Shown: piece by piece, positions 36,621-45,864 of the stretch
How the letters are laid out: every line of letters begins with the position of its first letter
How positions within the stretch are numbered: the first letter of the stretch is position 1
Assembly (NCBI GenBank): GCA_945870575.1
Contig: CAMBSK010000002.1
Span: 66,756-130,755 of the forward strand
Direction: 5' to 3'
Length of the DNA stretch: 64,000 nt
Origin: Bordetella parapertussis
GTDB taxonomy: Bacteria; Pseudomonadota; Gammaproteobacteria; Burkholderiales; Burkholderiaceae_C
Made by a program: the position numbers and the translations under genes
Notes under the pieces: generated by a model
The model's database searches: none
Told to the model about the DNA's origin: nothing
The model's input: the letters and a program-made list of their open reading frames with translations, nothing else

Positions 36621-39017
36621 TCAAACAGGCGTTAATTTAGCGACCGAGAGCGCCAGCCATTTCACTCCGTGGCGGTTGAATTTCACTTGCGCGCGTGCGT
36701 CGTCGCCTATGCCTTCCATAGACACCACGGTGCCTTCGCCGAATTTGGTGTGAAACACTTGTAAACCGCTGCGTACCCAGGCATTCGGGCCGCTGGCGGT
36801 AGCCGGATTTGCACGTTGCGGAATAGAGGGCGGCGTCGATGTGAAAAAACCGGCTCGTCCTGAGTCGTTGTTGCCGAAGCCCGAAGGTCTGCTGCCCCAT
36901 ATGGGCTGTGCCTGCAAACCGGTTTTAGGTGTCAGCCACTTCATAGTGTGTTCGGGCATTTCGTCAAAGAACCGGCTTTTGATGTTGTAACGGGTTTGTC
37001 CGTGCAACATGCGGGTTTGCGAATGGCTGAGGTACAAGCGTTTGCGTGCACGCGTGATGGCCACGTACATCAAACGGCGTTCTTCTTCCAGGCCTTCGAA
37101 ATTACTCATGGCGTTTTCATGCGGAAACAGGCCTTCTTCCAAACCGGTGATGAACACGCAATCAAATTCCAAACCTTTGGCCGCGTGCACCGTCATGAGT
37201 TGCACCGCGTCCTGTCCGGCCTGCGCCTGGTTGTCGCCCGCTTCCAAAGCCGCGTGACTGAGAAAGGCAGCCAACGGGGACAAGGTTTCACCGGTGTCAG
37301 CATCCGGTTGCAAGGGCGCGCCGTCTGCTGCCGCTTGCGAAGCGGCAAAGTCGGCCTGGCTTTGCAAAGCCTCATCCACCGGCAAGGCTACTGCGTCTTT
37401 GCCAAAACCTTCTTGCGTGACAAAACTCTCGGCCGCGTTGACCAACTCTTGCAAGTTCTCCACCCGGTCTGCGCCTTCGCGTTCGGCCTGGTAGTGTTCT
37501 ATCAACTGGCTGTGCTCTAGCAAGAGTTCAATGATTTGTTTGAGCGTTTGGCCTTGGGTTTGCTCGCGCAGCACATCAAGCTTGGCGACAAACGCAGAAA
37601 TATTCGCCCCCGCTTTGCCGCTGATGCTGCTCACCGCGTCGTGCAAAGCGCAGCCACTGGCGCGGGCCGCATCTTGCAATTGCTCGATGCTGCGCGCGCC
37701 TATGCCGCGCGGCGGAAAATTGACCACGCGCATGAAACTGGTGTCGTCGCGCGGGTTCTCTAGCAAACGCAAATACGCCAGCGCGTGTTTGATTTCGGCG
37801 CGCTCAAAAAAACGCAATCCGCCATACACGCGGTAAGGCATGGCGGCGTTGAACAACGCGGTTTCAATCACTCGGCTTTGCGCGTTGCTGCGGTAAAGAA
37901 TGGCAACTTCGCTGCGCGCAGTCACGCCTTTTTCTCCATCACCGTCGCGCCCGTCGCGCAGCAGTTGTTTGATCTCTTCCACCATCCAATTGGCCTCGGC
38001 CAGATCGCCGGGCGACTCCATCACCCGCACAGGTTCACCCGCACCTTGCGTGGTGTGCAGGTTTTTGCCGAGCCGGGTTTTGTTGTGCTTGATCAGTTCG
38101 TTGGCTGTGTCCAGAATATGGCTGTGGCTACGGTAGTTTTGCTCCAGCTTGATCTGGTGTTGCACCTCGAACTCGCGCACAAAATCGGCCATATTGCCGA
38201 CGCGGGCGCCGCGAAACGCGTAAATGCTTTGGTCATCGTCACCTACCGCCAGCACCGCACTACCCGCGCCGCTGAGTAATTTGATCCAAGCGTATTGCAG
38301 CTTGTTGGTGTCTTGAAACTCGTCTATCAATATATGCGTGAAGCGCTGACGGTAATGCTCGCGCAGGGGCTCGTTATCCCGCAGCAACTCATAACTGCGC
38401 AACATCAATTCACCGAAATCCACCACGCCTTCGCGCTGGCACTGGTCTTCGTACAACTGGTAAAGCTCAACTTTTTGGCGGGTTTCGGGGTCACGCACCA
38501 TGACATCCTTGGGCCGCTGGCCTTCTTCTTTGCAACCGGAGATAAACCATTGAACTTGCTTGGGCGGAAAACGTTCATCGTCGATATTGAATTGCTTGAG
38601 TAAACGCTTGACCGCCGACAACTGGTCTTGCGTGTCCAAAATTTGAAAAGCCTGAGGCAGATTCGCCAGCTTCCAATGCGCCCGCAAAAAACGGTTGCAC
38701 AAGCCGTGGAAGGTACCAATCCACATACCGCGCACGTTCACCGGCAGCATGGCGCTCAAGCGGGTCAGCATTTCCTTGGCCGCTTTGTTGGTGAAGGTGA
38801 CCGCCATCAGACCGCCGGGCGTGACCTGACGGGTTTGCAGCAACCAGGCGATGCGCGTGGTCAACACCCGCGTCTTGCCAGAACCGGCACCGGCCAATAT
38901 CAGCGCGTGTTGCCCCGGCAAAGTAACGGCGGCTTGTTGTTCGGGGTTGAGGCCTTGCAACAAAGGGGAATGCAAAGCGAAGTCTGGCACGGAGCCCGAG
39001 CTGTTAGGTGATGACAT
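36621..39017 (-). CDS. uvrD: ATP-dependent DNA helicase UvrD
   Basis: 798 residues of superfamily 1A helicase. Motifs in order include the Walker A GAGSGKTRVL, ILIDEFQDTN (Walker B), AVGDDDQSIYAFRGA (motif III), LEQNYRS (IV), VQLMTVHAAKGLEF (V) and YVAITRARKRLYL (VI). The C-terminal VRSGLQVFHTKFGEGTVVSMEGIGDDARAQV tail is the Tudor-like RNA polymerase-binding element of UvrD/PcrA. It acts in excision and mismatch repair. Confidence 0.95.
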   Translation of the reverse strand: MSSPNSSGSVPDFALHSPLLQGLNPEQQAAVTLPGQHALILAGAGSGKTRVLTTRIAWLLQTRQVTPGGLMAVTFTNKAAKEMLTRLSAMLPVNVRGMWIGTFHGLCNRFLRAHWKLANLPQAFQILDTQDQLSAVKRLLKQFNIDDERFPPKQVQWFISGCKEEGQRPKDVMVRDPETRQKVELYQLYEDQCQREGVVDFGELMLRSYELLRDNEPLREHYRQRFTHILIDEFQDTNKLQYAWIKLLSGAGSAVLAVGDDDQSIYAFRGARVGNMADFVREFEVQHQIKLEQNYRSHSHILDTANELIKHNKTRLGKNLHTTQGAGEPVRVMESPGDLAEANWMVEEIKQLLRDGRDGDGEKGVTARSEVAILYRSNAQSRVIETALFNAAMPYRVYGGLRFFERAEIKHALAYLRLLENPRDDTSFMRVVNFPPRGIGARSIEQLQDAARASGCALHDAVSSISGKAGANISAFVAKLDVLREQTQGQTLKQIIELLLEHSQLIEHYQAEREGADRVENLQELVNAAESFVTQEGFGKDAVALPVDEALQSQADFAASQAAADGAPLQPDADTGETLSPLAAFLSHAALEAGDNQAQAGQDAVQLMTVHAAKGLEFDCVFITGLEEGLFPHENAMSNFEGLEEERRLMYVAITRARKRLYLSHSQTRMLHGQTRYNIKSRFFDEMPEHTMKWLTPKTGLQAQPIWGSRPSGFGNNDSGRAGFFTSTPPSIPQRANPATASGPNAWVRSGLQVFHTKFGEGTVVSMEGIGDDARAQVKFNRHGVKWLALSVAKLTPV

Positions 39018-39150
39018 GTGCTCGATTGTAGGCAGTCAAACCTGTCGGCCAAGGTGCATGGAATCAAGCACTGGGCACAAATTTCTTGCGTCTGGTTCGT
39101 TTAACCGGCCAAGCCAAGCGCTCTCCTTTTTTGTCTTTGGAGCTTGGTTC

Positions 39151-39210
39151 ATGGAAATTTTTGATTACGACAATAGTCTTTTGCTGCCGCGCAAATACTG
39201 GGGAATCTAA
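39151..39210 (+). pseudogene. guaC: Truncated 5' end of GMP reductase
   Basis: An ATG at 39151 opens MEIFDYDNSLLLPRKYWGI and stops. The first 15 residues match the start of GMP reductase (IFDYDN-x-LLLPRK, then normally CxVxSRSECD). The expected continuation is not found in any frame downstream, so this is the stump left after a deletion. The 304-bp gap 39018-39321 otherwise holds only this scrap and a terminator. Confidence 0.65.
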
Positions 39211-39258
39211 GCCATGACAACCAACTTGGTCCGTAATTATTTGTATAAATTTCAGGCA

Positions 39259-39297
39259 TAAAAAAACGGCCCCACCGTTCCGAGGAGCAGGGCCGTT
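39259..39297 (-). terminator. Rho-independent terminator of the PQQ-dehydrogenase operon
   Basis: An 8-bp GC-rich stem AACGGCCC/GGGCCGTT (39265-39272 with 39290-39297) lies 25 bp after the dehydrogenase stop. On the minus strand it is followed by a run of T residues. Confidence 0.88.
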
Positions 39298-39321
39298 AAA
39301 CCGGGAAACCCGGGGACTTTT

Positions 39322-41052
39322 TTACTTCTTGGGGAGTTTGTAAATCATCAAAGTTCCGCCCTGAGGAACCAGGGTGGTGGTGCCTTTGACATTGTCAATC
39401 GCACCGGCCAGACGCTGGGCATCCACGCCCCAACCAGCTTGCACAGCAATGTATTGCTCACCGTCGACTTCATAGGAACTTGGCACACCGATCACGCCGG
39501 AAGGCGCATTGGTTTCCCATAGCAATTTGCCTGTTTTGGCATTGAAAGCACGGAATTTACGGTCAGGTGTACCGCCCGCAAACACCAGACCGCCGCCGGT
39601 TGCCATCAAAGGCGTCCACAACTGGTCTTTGAAGTTATGAGTCCATGCCAGCTTGCCGGTTTTGATGTCCCATGCCTGCAGTTCACCGATGTGGTCTTTG
39701 GCGCCGGGTGCCAGACGTGTATTGGTAATCACTTCAGCAATAGGAAAGCCGATGTACAACTCGCCCGCCTTGTAAGGAATGACTTCGCCTTTAGGCAGGG
39801 TCGAGCACATGTTGTTGTTCGCCGGGATGTAGAACAACCCTGTTTTCGGACTGTAGGCCTCAGGAGACCAGTCTTTGCCGCCCCACAGACCGGGACAGAA
39901 ATCCGCGCCGTTTTTCAGGCTGGGTTTTCTGGACATGTCATAGGTCGGACGGCCGGTGACAGGGTCCACGCTCTTGAACACGTTGTTACCGACATAAGGC
40001 CAGGCGTTGACAAACTTGATGGCTCCGCCAGAGCGCTCGAGCACCCACAGGTAGCCGTTACGGCCGGCGTGCACAGCAGCAGACACTTTGCGACCCTTGA
40101 TTTCGGTGTCGATCAGCAGCGGCGGTGTGACCTCGTCCCAGTCCCATGAATCATTGGGCGCGTACTGGTGGTGGCCTTTGATGTCGCCGGTGTCCACGTC
40201 AATCGCCAACACGGAACTGGCGTACAAGTTGTCGCCTTCGCGCATGTCAGGTGTCCATGGGCCTGGGTTGCCGGTGCCCCAATAAGCGATATTGGTTTTA
40301 GCGTCATACGTGCCGGTCACCCAGACACTGCCGCCGCCGGTTTTGTAAGAGCCGTTATCAGGCCATGTGTTGCCGCCTGGTTCGTTAGGTGCAGGAATGG
40401 TATGACGCTTCCACACTTGTTTGCCGGTGTTGGCATCTACTGCGGCAATAAAGCCGCGCACACCGTATTCGCCGCCGGACACGCCGACCATGATCTTGCC
40501 TTTGACAGCCAAAGGTGCCAGGGTCATGTAGTAGCCGGTTTTCCAGTCTTCAATCGCAACAGTCCACAGCACTTTGCCGGTCTTGGCGTCCAGTGCCACC
40601 AGATTGCAATCGGTGGTGGCGACATACAGCTTGTCACCATAGAGCGCGACACCACGGTTGGTCGGGTGCAACTGGAACAGCTCAGGTGCTATTTCCTTTT
40701 TGTAGCGCCACAGTTCCATGCCGGTTTTGGCATCCAGGGCGATGACCTGGTTTTGCGGTGTGGTGATGTACATATAACCATCATTGACGATAGGAGGCGC
40801 CTGGTGACCTTCTTGCACGCCGGTCGAGAACGACCAGGCTTGTTGCAGCTTGCCTACGTTAGCTGTATTGATTTTTTCCAACGGGCTATAGCCCCAGCCC
40901 TGGTAGTTACCACGGGTGGACAGCCAGTTACGTGGCTCCGGGTTTTGCAGACGCGCGTCTGTCACCGGGTTGTAAGGACCGGCGGCCTGAACGGCTACCG
41001 ATACCAACAACAGTGCCATGGCGGCTGCCACAGGTTTGAATGTCAACTTCAT
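39322..41052 (-). CDS. PQQ-dependent alcohol dehydrogenase with lanthanide-type Asp pair
   Basis: A 576-residue periplasmic quinoprotein with a Sec signal ending VQA-AGP and W-motif beta-propeller repeats (ALDAKTG, AFNAKTGKLLW). Glu195 (GGEYG) and Asn262 (GNPGP) fit the metal ligands. Asp304 is the catalytic base, and Asp306 two residues on (NDSWDWDEV) matches the extra aspartate of lanthanide-dependent XoxF/ExaF-type enzymes. MxaF and other calcium enzymes have Ala or Ser there. The vicinal Cys-Cys pair before VNRG of methanol dehydrogenases is replaced here (QLHPTNRG). The substrate is unknown. AAGGAG precedes the ATG. Confidence 0.9.
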   Translation of the reverse strand: MKLTFKPVAAAMALLLVSVAVQAAGPYNPVTDARLQNPEPRNWLSTRGNYQGWGYSPLEKINTANVGKLQQAWSFSTGVQEGHQAPPIVNDGYMYITTPQNQVIALDAKTGMELWRYKKEIAPELFQLHPTNRGVALYGDKLYVATTDCNLVALDAKTGKVLWTVAIEDWKTGYYMTLAPLAVKGKIMVGVSGGEYGVRGFIAAVDANTGKQVWKRHTIPAPNEPGGNTWPDNGSYKTGGGSVWVTGTYDAKTNIAYWGTGNPGPWTPDMREGDNLYASSVLAIDVDTGDIKGHHQYAPNDSWDWDEVTPPLLIDTEIKGRKVSAAVHAGRNGYLWVLERSGGAIKFVNAWPYVGNNVFKSVDPVTGRPTYDMSRKPSLKNGADFCPGLWGGKDWSPEAYSPKTGLFYIPANNNMCSTLPKGEVIPYKAGELYIGFPIAEVITNTRLAPGAKDHIGELQAWDIKTGKLAWTHNFKDQLWTPLMATGGGLVFAGGTPDRKFRAFNAKTGKLLWETNAPSGVIGVPSSYEVDGEQYIAVQAGWGVDAQRLAGAIDNVKGTTTLVPQGGTLMIYKLPKK

Positions 41053-41133
41053 ATTGTCTCCTTGATCTCAATGAAAACCCCTTGGGGTTTGGATAACGCC
41101 GCTCAGTGCCGGTCGTCAACTTATCACCCGGTC

Positions 41134-41673
41134 TTAAGCGCCGGGTTTCGCAGAAAAACTGCTGTTGATAATCAGCACATCGCCGTCACTGGTAAGACCT
41201 ATCCAGGGCAGACTTTTGGAGGCAGGCCCTTTGACCACGGAGCCGGTTTGTAAAGGATTGAACTTAGATAAATGGCAAAAGCACAACAGGCTTTTGTCAT
41301 TCTTAGACCACTCGGTGACCTCGCAGCCCTGATGGGTGCAAATGGCCGAAAACGCCAACACTCCCGAGACCGCAATGGCCTTGGTCTGCGGCGTCAGGTC
41401 GGCTTCGTCAAAACGCAGCAACAGCAATTTGTCCATGCGTGTGGCATCGCGCAGTTTTTGCGTCGCCGGATCCATGGCATACGCCAGCACCGGCTTGACA
41501 CCTATGGGTATGTCTTGCACTTTCAAAGGCTGCTTGATATCGCCTTTGGCGGACATGAGCAAATCGCCTTTTTGAATGTCGCTGACCACGCCTTGGGCCC
41601 AAACCGAAATACCGCACACACCGGCAGCGCCTGCACTGGCAATTTGAATGATCTGACGTCTGCTGGGATTCAT
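41134..41673 (-). CDS. Tat-exported Rieske iron-sulfur protein
   Basis: A 179-residue protein. The leader NPSRRQIIQIASAGAAGVCG is a Tat signal. The Rieske site is CTHQGC and CFCHLSKF, giving Cys-x-His and Cys-x2-His ligands of a [2Fe-2S] cluster. It resembles the Rieske subunit of cytochrome bc1, but no cytochrome b or c1 gene is adjacent. It precedes the PQQ dehydrogenase by 81 bp in the same operon, so it may take electrons from it; that pairing is inference. Confidence 0.85.
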   Translation of the reverse strand: MNPSRRQIIQIASAGAAGVCGISVWAQGVVSDIQKGDLLMSAKGDIKQPLKVQDIPIGVKPVLAYAMDPATQKLRDATRMDKLLLLRFDEADLTPQTKAIAVSGVLAFSAICTHQGCEVTEWSKNDKSLLCFCHLSKFNPLQTGSVVKGPASKSLPWIGLTSDGDVLIINSSFSAKPGA

Positions 41674-41716
41674 AAGCTCTGTTGTACATGTTTTACACAG
41701 GCTTAATATAGGTGTT

Positions 41717-43285
41717 TCAAGCTAGAGAGGACTGTTTCTGCGGCTCTGAAAAATGTTCGCGCAAGCGCCTGTGTACGATTTTTCCTGTGGCAGTGCGAGG
41801 CATGTCAGCAGCCGACACAAAACGTATCTCTTTGGGCAATTTGTAGCCCGCCAGTGTGTGTTTACACCATTGCTTTAATTCATCCGCCTGGCAATCGGCA
41901 TCGGGTTTGAGCACCACCACCGCTTGTACGGTTTCGCCCCATTTGTCATGCGGCACACCGATAACAGCCGCTTCCTGTACCGCGGGGTGCGCGGCCAGAA
42001 CAGCCTCGACCTCGGACGGGTAAACGTTTTCGCCGCCACTGATGATCATGTTGCTCTTGCGGTCCATCAGCCAGATGAAACCGTCAGCGTCGCGTCGCGC
42101 CATGTCACCGACGGAGCACCAAGCGCCGGCATAGGCTTGTTCGGTTTTCTCAGGCGCATTCCAATAACCTTCGAATGCATACGAGGTACAGGAATACAAC
42201 TCGCCCACCTCGCCGTCAGCCACTTCGCGCCGGTTTTCATCCAGTATGCGTATCGGGCCGCTGCCAGCCCATTCGCGGCCAACCGAGCCCAGCTTGGTCA
42301 ATTGTTCTTCGGGGCGCAATATCGTCACCCAACCGGCTTCAGTGGAGCCATACAACTCGTACAACTGACCGCTAGGAAACAGTTTTTGGATATCGCGCTT
42401 TAGGCTTTCATTGGCCGGTGCCGATGAAATCAACAACCGCGCCACACTGCCTGTGGCGAATTGCGCGCTGGCTTCTGCCGACAAACCCAACATCATGATG
42501 TAGTGCGTCGGGACCAAGGAAGTAAAGGTGATGCCGTTATTGCACAGTAACTCCATGACACGCGCCGGATCGAAACTGGCGCTGTCGTCAATGCAAATGC
42601 AAGCGCCTAAATGCATGAAGGTATTGGCAAAGTAAAGTGAATTGGCGTGACACAAGGGCATGACCAGCAAAGCTTTGTCGCGCCGGGTGAACCCCATTTC
42701 CATGGCCGTGGCGTAGGCGATCAAACTGCTGGCCTCGTGGCTGCGAATCGCTCCCTTGGGCTTACCGGTGGTACCGGACGTGTACATCAAGGCGCAGGTG
42801 TCCGACGGTTTGACCTCAGGCCAGCGCGCAGGCACGACAGCCTGATGTATCAATTTTTCGTAATCCAGCCAGCCGTCTTGCGTCTCGCCGCCGATTTGCA
42901 CCTGGGCGCGCAATGCCAGCGCAGGCATGACCTCTTGCACCCGATCCTGCAAAACACGCGTACACAAAAGCGCAGCGGCTTTGGCGTCTTGCAGGATGTA
43001 AGCGATTTCATGGCCGGTCAGCCGGAAGTTCAGCGGCAACGCGACCAGACCGGCGCGCGCCAGCCCCACATAAATTTCCAGCCACTCAATACAGTTGTGC
43101 GCCAGCACTGCCACCCGGTCGCCATGGTTCAAACCCTGGGCCAGCAACGCAGCGGCCAAGCCGTCGGCGCGCCGGTCCCAATGCTCAAAACTGAGGCTGC
43201 GGCGCGAATCCATGGCGCCGGTGTCGTTTGGTCGCAGACGCGCGTGCGAACGCACCATGTCGGAAATATTCAATAACTGTTTCAA
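41717..43285 (-). CDS. AMP-dependent acyl-CoA synthetase
   Basis: 522 residues of the ANL superfamily. The phosphate-binding loop is MYTSGTTGKPKGAIRSH, followed by YGSTEAGW and GWYRTGD-like GAWCSVGDMARRD. The C-terminal lysine lies in PRTATGKIVHRRL. It activates a carboxylic acid to its CoA thioester. The open frame begins at a TTG (43285); an ATG at 43258 is an alternative start. It heads the operon with the Rieske protein and PQQ dehydrogenase and diverges from a ThDP enzyme. Confidence 0.88.
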   Translation of the reverse strand: MKQLLNISDMVRSHARLRPNDTGAMDSRRSLSFEHWDRRADGLAAALLAQGLNHGDRVAVLAHNCIEWLEIYVGLARAGLVALPLNFRLTGHEIAYILQDAKAAALLCTRVLQDRVQEVMPALALRAQVQIGGETQDGWLDYEKLIHQAVVPARWPEVKPSDTCALMYTSGTTGKPKGAIRSHEASSLIAYATAMEMGFTRRDKALLVMPLCHANSLYFANTFMHLGACICIDDSASFDPARVMELLCNNGITFTSLVPTHYIMMLGLSAEASAQFATGSVARLLISSAPANESLKRDIQKLFPSGQLYELYGSTEAGWVTILRPEEQLTKLGSVGREWAGSGPIRILDENRREVADGEVGELYSCTSYAFEGYWNAPEKTEQAYAGAWCSVGDMARRDADGFIWLMDRKSNMIISGGENVYPSEVEAVLAAHPAVQEAAVIGVPHDKWGETVQAVVVLKPDADCQADELKQWCKHTLAGYKLPKEIRFVSAADMPRTATGKIVHRRLREHFSEPQKQSSLA

Positions 43286-43340
43286 AGCACCATCCCTAGG
43301 TTAAACACCGATTTTTGTCACACGAGCAATGGAATATAGT

Positions 43341-43356
43341 ATTCTGAATTCAGAAT
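43341..43356. promoter_or_regulatory. 16-bp perfect palindrome in a divergent promoter region
   Basis: ATTCTGAATTCAGAAT is a perfect palindrome between the acyl-CoA synthetase and ThDP-enzyme genes. A TATAAT (43365-43370) lies just downstream on the plus strand, so a bound protein could block that promoter. The GntR regulator encoded after the ThDP enzyme is the obvious candidate. Confidence 0.6.
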
Positions 43357-43422
43357 TCACTAAGTATAATCCCGAACAACTGATGCCGCAAATCCTGACA
43401 ATCCGGAGCAAAAGACCTGAAG

Positions 43423-45156
43423 ATGAGTACCCATCCCCCCGCCAGTGACGACCTGAAAGTCGCCGATCTGATCGCCCGATTCATCAAAAACCAAGGCGTA
43501 CAAAGGGTTTACGGCCTGTGCGGCGGCCACATCATGCCCGTCTGGATGGCCTTGGACGCCCACGGCATACGCATCATTGATGTGCGCGACGAACGCGCCG
43601 CTGTTTATATGGCACATGCCGAGTCCGAGTTGACCGGCACTTTGGGCGTTGCGCTGGTAACCGCCGGCCCGGGTGTCACCAATGCCATGACCGGCATAGC
43701 CAATGCGCATGTAGCGCGTGCTTCGGTGCTGGTGCTGTCCGGCACGCCGCCGCTGGCGCAGGAACACCGCGGCGCTTTGCAGGACATGGTGCACACCGAG
43801 TTGGTGGCCTCCATCACCCGTATGGCGCGCACGGTGCGCCACCCGGCGCTGGTGTTGTCCACCTTGAATGAAGCTGCTGCCCGGGCCATGGGCCACGGCG
43901 GCGAGCCTGGCCCGGTCTATCTGGATTTCCCGGTCGATGTGCTGCGCGCTTCACCTCCGGCGGCGGTGTTGTTGCCCGAGTTTTTCAAGCCGGTTCAAGC
44001 CCTTGCCGCCGTTCCTCTGCCAGCCGATGTGCTGGCCGCGGCAGACCTGCTGTGGCAGGCCAAGCGGCCTTTGTTTATTTCGGGGCGAGGTGCCAAAGGC
44101 GCCTCAGCCCCATTGCAAAAACTGTTGGCCCTGTTGGGCGCGGCCTATCTTGACACCGGCGAAAGCCGCGGTCTGGTGCCGCCCGACCACGACAGCGTGG
44201 TGGCCGCCATGCGCGGCGGCGTCATGGGCCAGGCCGATGTGGTGGTTACGCTCGGGCGCAAGCTGGATTTCCAACTGGCCTTTGGCTCCCCGGCTATTTT
44301 TGGCCAAGCCAAGTTCATACGCCTGGCCGACAACGCTGCTGAACTGCGCGACAACCGGCGCGGTGAAGTGGAATTGCTGGCCGATGTAGCCCACAGCCTG
44401 CAAGCTTTGTGCGATGCCGGTGCCGGTCGTGAAGCCGCCAGCGATACCGCCTGGCTCAGCGGTTTGCGCCAGCAACACCTGGCGCGCGCCGCCAAATTGC
44501 AAGTCAGCATGCAACAGGCACCGGCCGGCAGCGACGGCCTGATGCACCCCAACCGGCTGCTGGCCGAATTACAAAAACAATTGCCCACCGACGCGATTCT
44601 GGTGGCCGACGGCGGCGATTTCCTGAGCTTTGCGCGGGTGGGTTTGCAAGCGGAAACCTACCTGGATCCAGGCCCCTTGGGCTGCATAGGCGTGGGCACA
44701 CCGTTTGGCGTGGCCGCCAGCCTGGCCTGTCCAGACCGCACCGTGGTGGTCGCCACCGGTGACGGCGCCTTCGGCTTCAACGCCATGGAAATCGATACCG
44801 CCGTCAGACACAAAGCGCCCTTGCTGGTGGTGGTGGCCAATAATGGCTCCTGGGCCATCGAAGTGCGTGACCAGCAGCAAACCCATGGCCGGGTGGTTGG
44901 CACCCGGCTGCAATTTGCCGACCACGCCGGCATGGCACGGGCCTTTGGCATGCACGCGCAACGGGTTGAAAAAGCTGAAGATTTACCGGCAGCCATCGCG
45001 CTGGCCCTGCAAAACCGGCCGGCGCTGCTGGATGTCCTGGTCACGCCCGAGGCTGAGTCGTCTGACGCAAAGTCGGGACTTGCCTGGGTACCGGATTTGC
45101 AAGCGCTCACGGCATGGGATGATGCAGAACGTCAGTGGCGCAACCATTACGAATGA
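43423..45156 (+). CDS. Thiamine diphosphate-dependent enzyme (acetolactate synthase-like)
   Basis: 577 residues with the three-domain layout of the family. RDERAAVYMA holds the ThDP-activating glutamate. GDGAFGFNAMEIDTAVRH with VVVANNGSW is the ThDP/Mg motif (GDG to NN). Candidates include 2-hydroxyacyl-CoA lyase, oxalyl-CoA decarboxylase or a benzoylformate-type decarboxylase. The divergent acyl-CoA synthetase makes a CoA-ester substrate plausible, so a 2-hydroxyacyl-CoA lyase is my preferred guess. No acetolactate synthase small subunit is present. Confidence 0.85.
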   Translation: MSTHPPASDDLKVADLIARFIKNQGVQRVYGLCGGHIMPVWMALDAHGIRIIDVRDERAAVYMAHAESELTGTLGVALVTAGPGVTNAMTGIANAHVARASVLVLSGTPPLAQEHRGALQDMVHTELVASITRMARTVRHPALVLSTLNEAAARAMGHGGEPGPVYLDFPVDVLRASPPAAVLLPEFFKPVQALAAVPLPADVLAAADLLWQAKRPLFISGRGAKGASAPLQKLLALLGAAYLDTGESRGLVPPDHDSVVAAMRGGVMGQADVVVTLGRKLDFQLAFGSPAIFGQAKFIRLADNAAELRDNRRGEVELLADVAHSLQALCDAGAGREAASDTAWLSGLRQQHLARAAKLQVSMQQAPAGSDGLMHPNRLLAELQKQLPTDAILVADGGDFLSFARVGLQAETYLDPGPLGCIGVGTPFGVAASLACPDRTVVVATGDGAFGFNAMEIDTAVRHKAPLLVVVANNGSWAIEVRDQQQTHGRVVGTRLQFADHAGMARAFGMHAQRVEKAEDLPAAIALALQNRPALLDVLVTPEAESSDAKSGLAWVPDLQALTAWDDAERQWRNHYE

Positions 45157-45193
45157 AGCCGCAAGTTTTATAAGTAGAAGCTGTCAAAGGTAG

Positions 45194-45853
45194 ATGATGA
45201 AAATTCTGTCTGTGCAACCCAACCTGGTCGAGCAGGTACACGAGGCCATACTGCTGGAGATTTCGGTCGGCAAACTCACGCCCGGTACTCGCATCATCCA
45301 GGAACAGATTGCCAGCGAACTCGGGGTTTCCCGCCAACCGGTGCAACAGGCTTTACTGCTGCTGCGCAACCAGGGCTTGCTGCGCGACGCACCAGGGCGC
45401 GGGCTGATCGTCGCGCCGCTGGATCCGGACCACATACGCCAGATGTACGAGGTACGTGCCGTGCTCGAAGGCCTGGCATTTCGCAAAGCTGCAACCAACA
45501 ATGCAGAAACCGCCCGCAGTCAGGGTCCTTTGTTGATTAAACAGGGCCGCCAAGCCGTGAAAAGCGGCCAAGTGCCGCAACTCATCAACGCCGACATGGC
45601 GTTTCACCATTTTGTTTACGGTCTGTCAGACAACCTGCTGGTCGCGCCCACCATGGACGCGCACTGGACTTACACGCAGCGCGTCATGGGCGAGGTGTTG
45701 ATGCGCGACGAAAAACCGCGCGACATCTGGGACCAGCATGAAGACTTGCTGCAATCAGTGGTCGACGGAGATCCTGTAGCAGCGGAACAAAAAGCCCGCC
45801 AGCACATCATGGAAACCGCCAACTTCATCATTGAGCGCTTGTCTGCGCTCTAA
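45194..45853 (+). CDS. GntR-family (FadR/FCD) transcriptional regulator
   Basis: 219 residues. The N-terminal winged helix runs EQVHEAILLEISVGKLTPGTRI then SELGVSRQPVQQALLLLRNQGL. The C-terminal part is an all-helical FCD domain (YEVRAVLEGLAFRKA, HEDLLQSVVDGD). It follows the ThDP enzyme by 37 bp and probably controls it together with the divergent operon through the palindrome at 43341-43356. The ligand is likely an organic acid. Confidence 0.9.
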   Translation: MMKILSVQPNLVEQVHEAILLEISVGKLTPGTRIIQEQIASELGVSRQPVQQALLLLRNQGLLRDAPGRGLIVAPLDPDHIRQMYEVRAVLEGLAFRKAATNNAETARSQGPLLIKQGRQAVKSGQVPQLINADMAFHHFVYGLSDNLLVAPTMDAHWTYTQRVMGEVLMRDEKPRDIWDQHEDLLQSVVDGDPVAAEQKARQHIMETANFIIERLSAL

Positions 45854-45864
45854 AGCTGCCGCAC

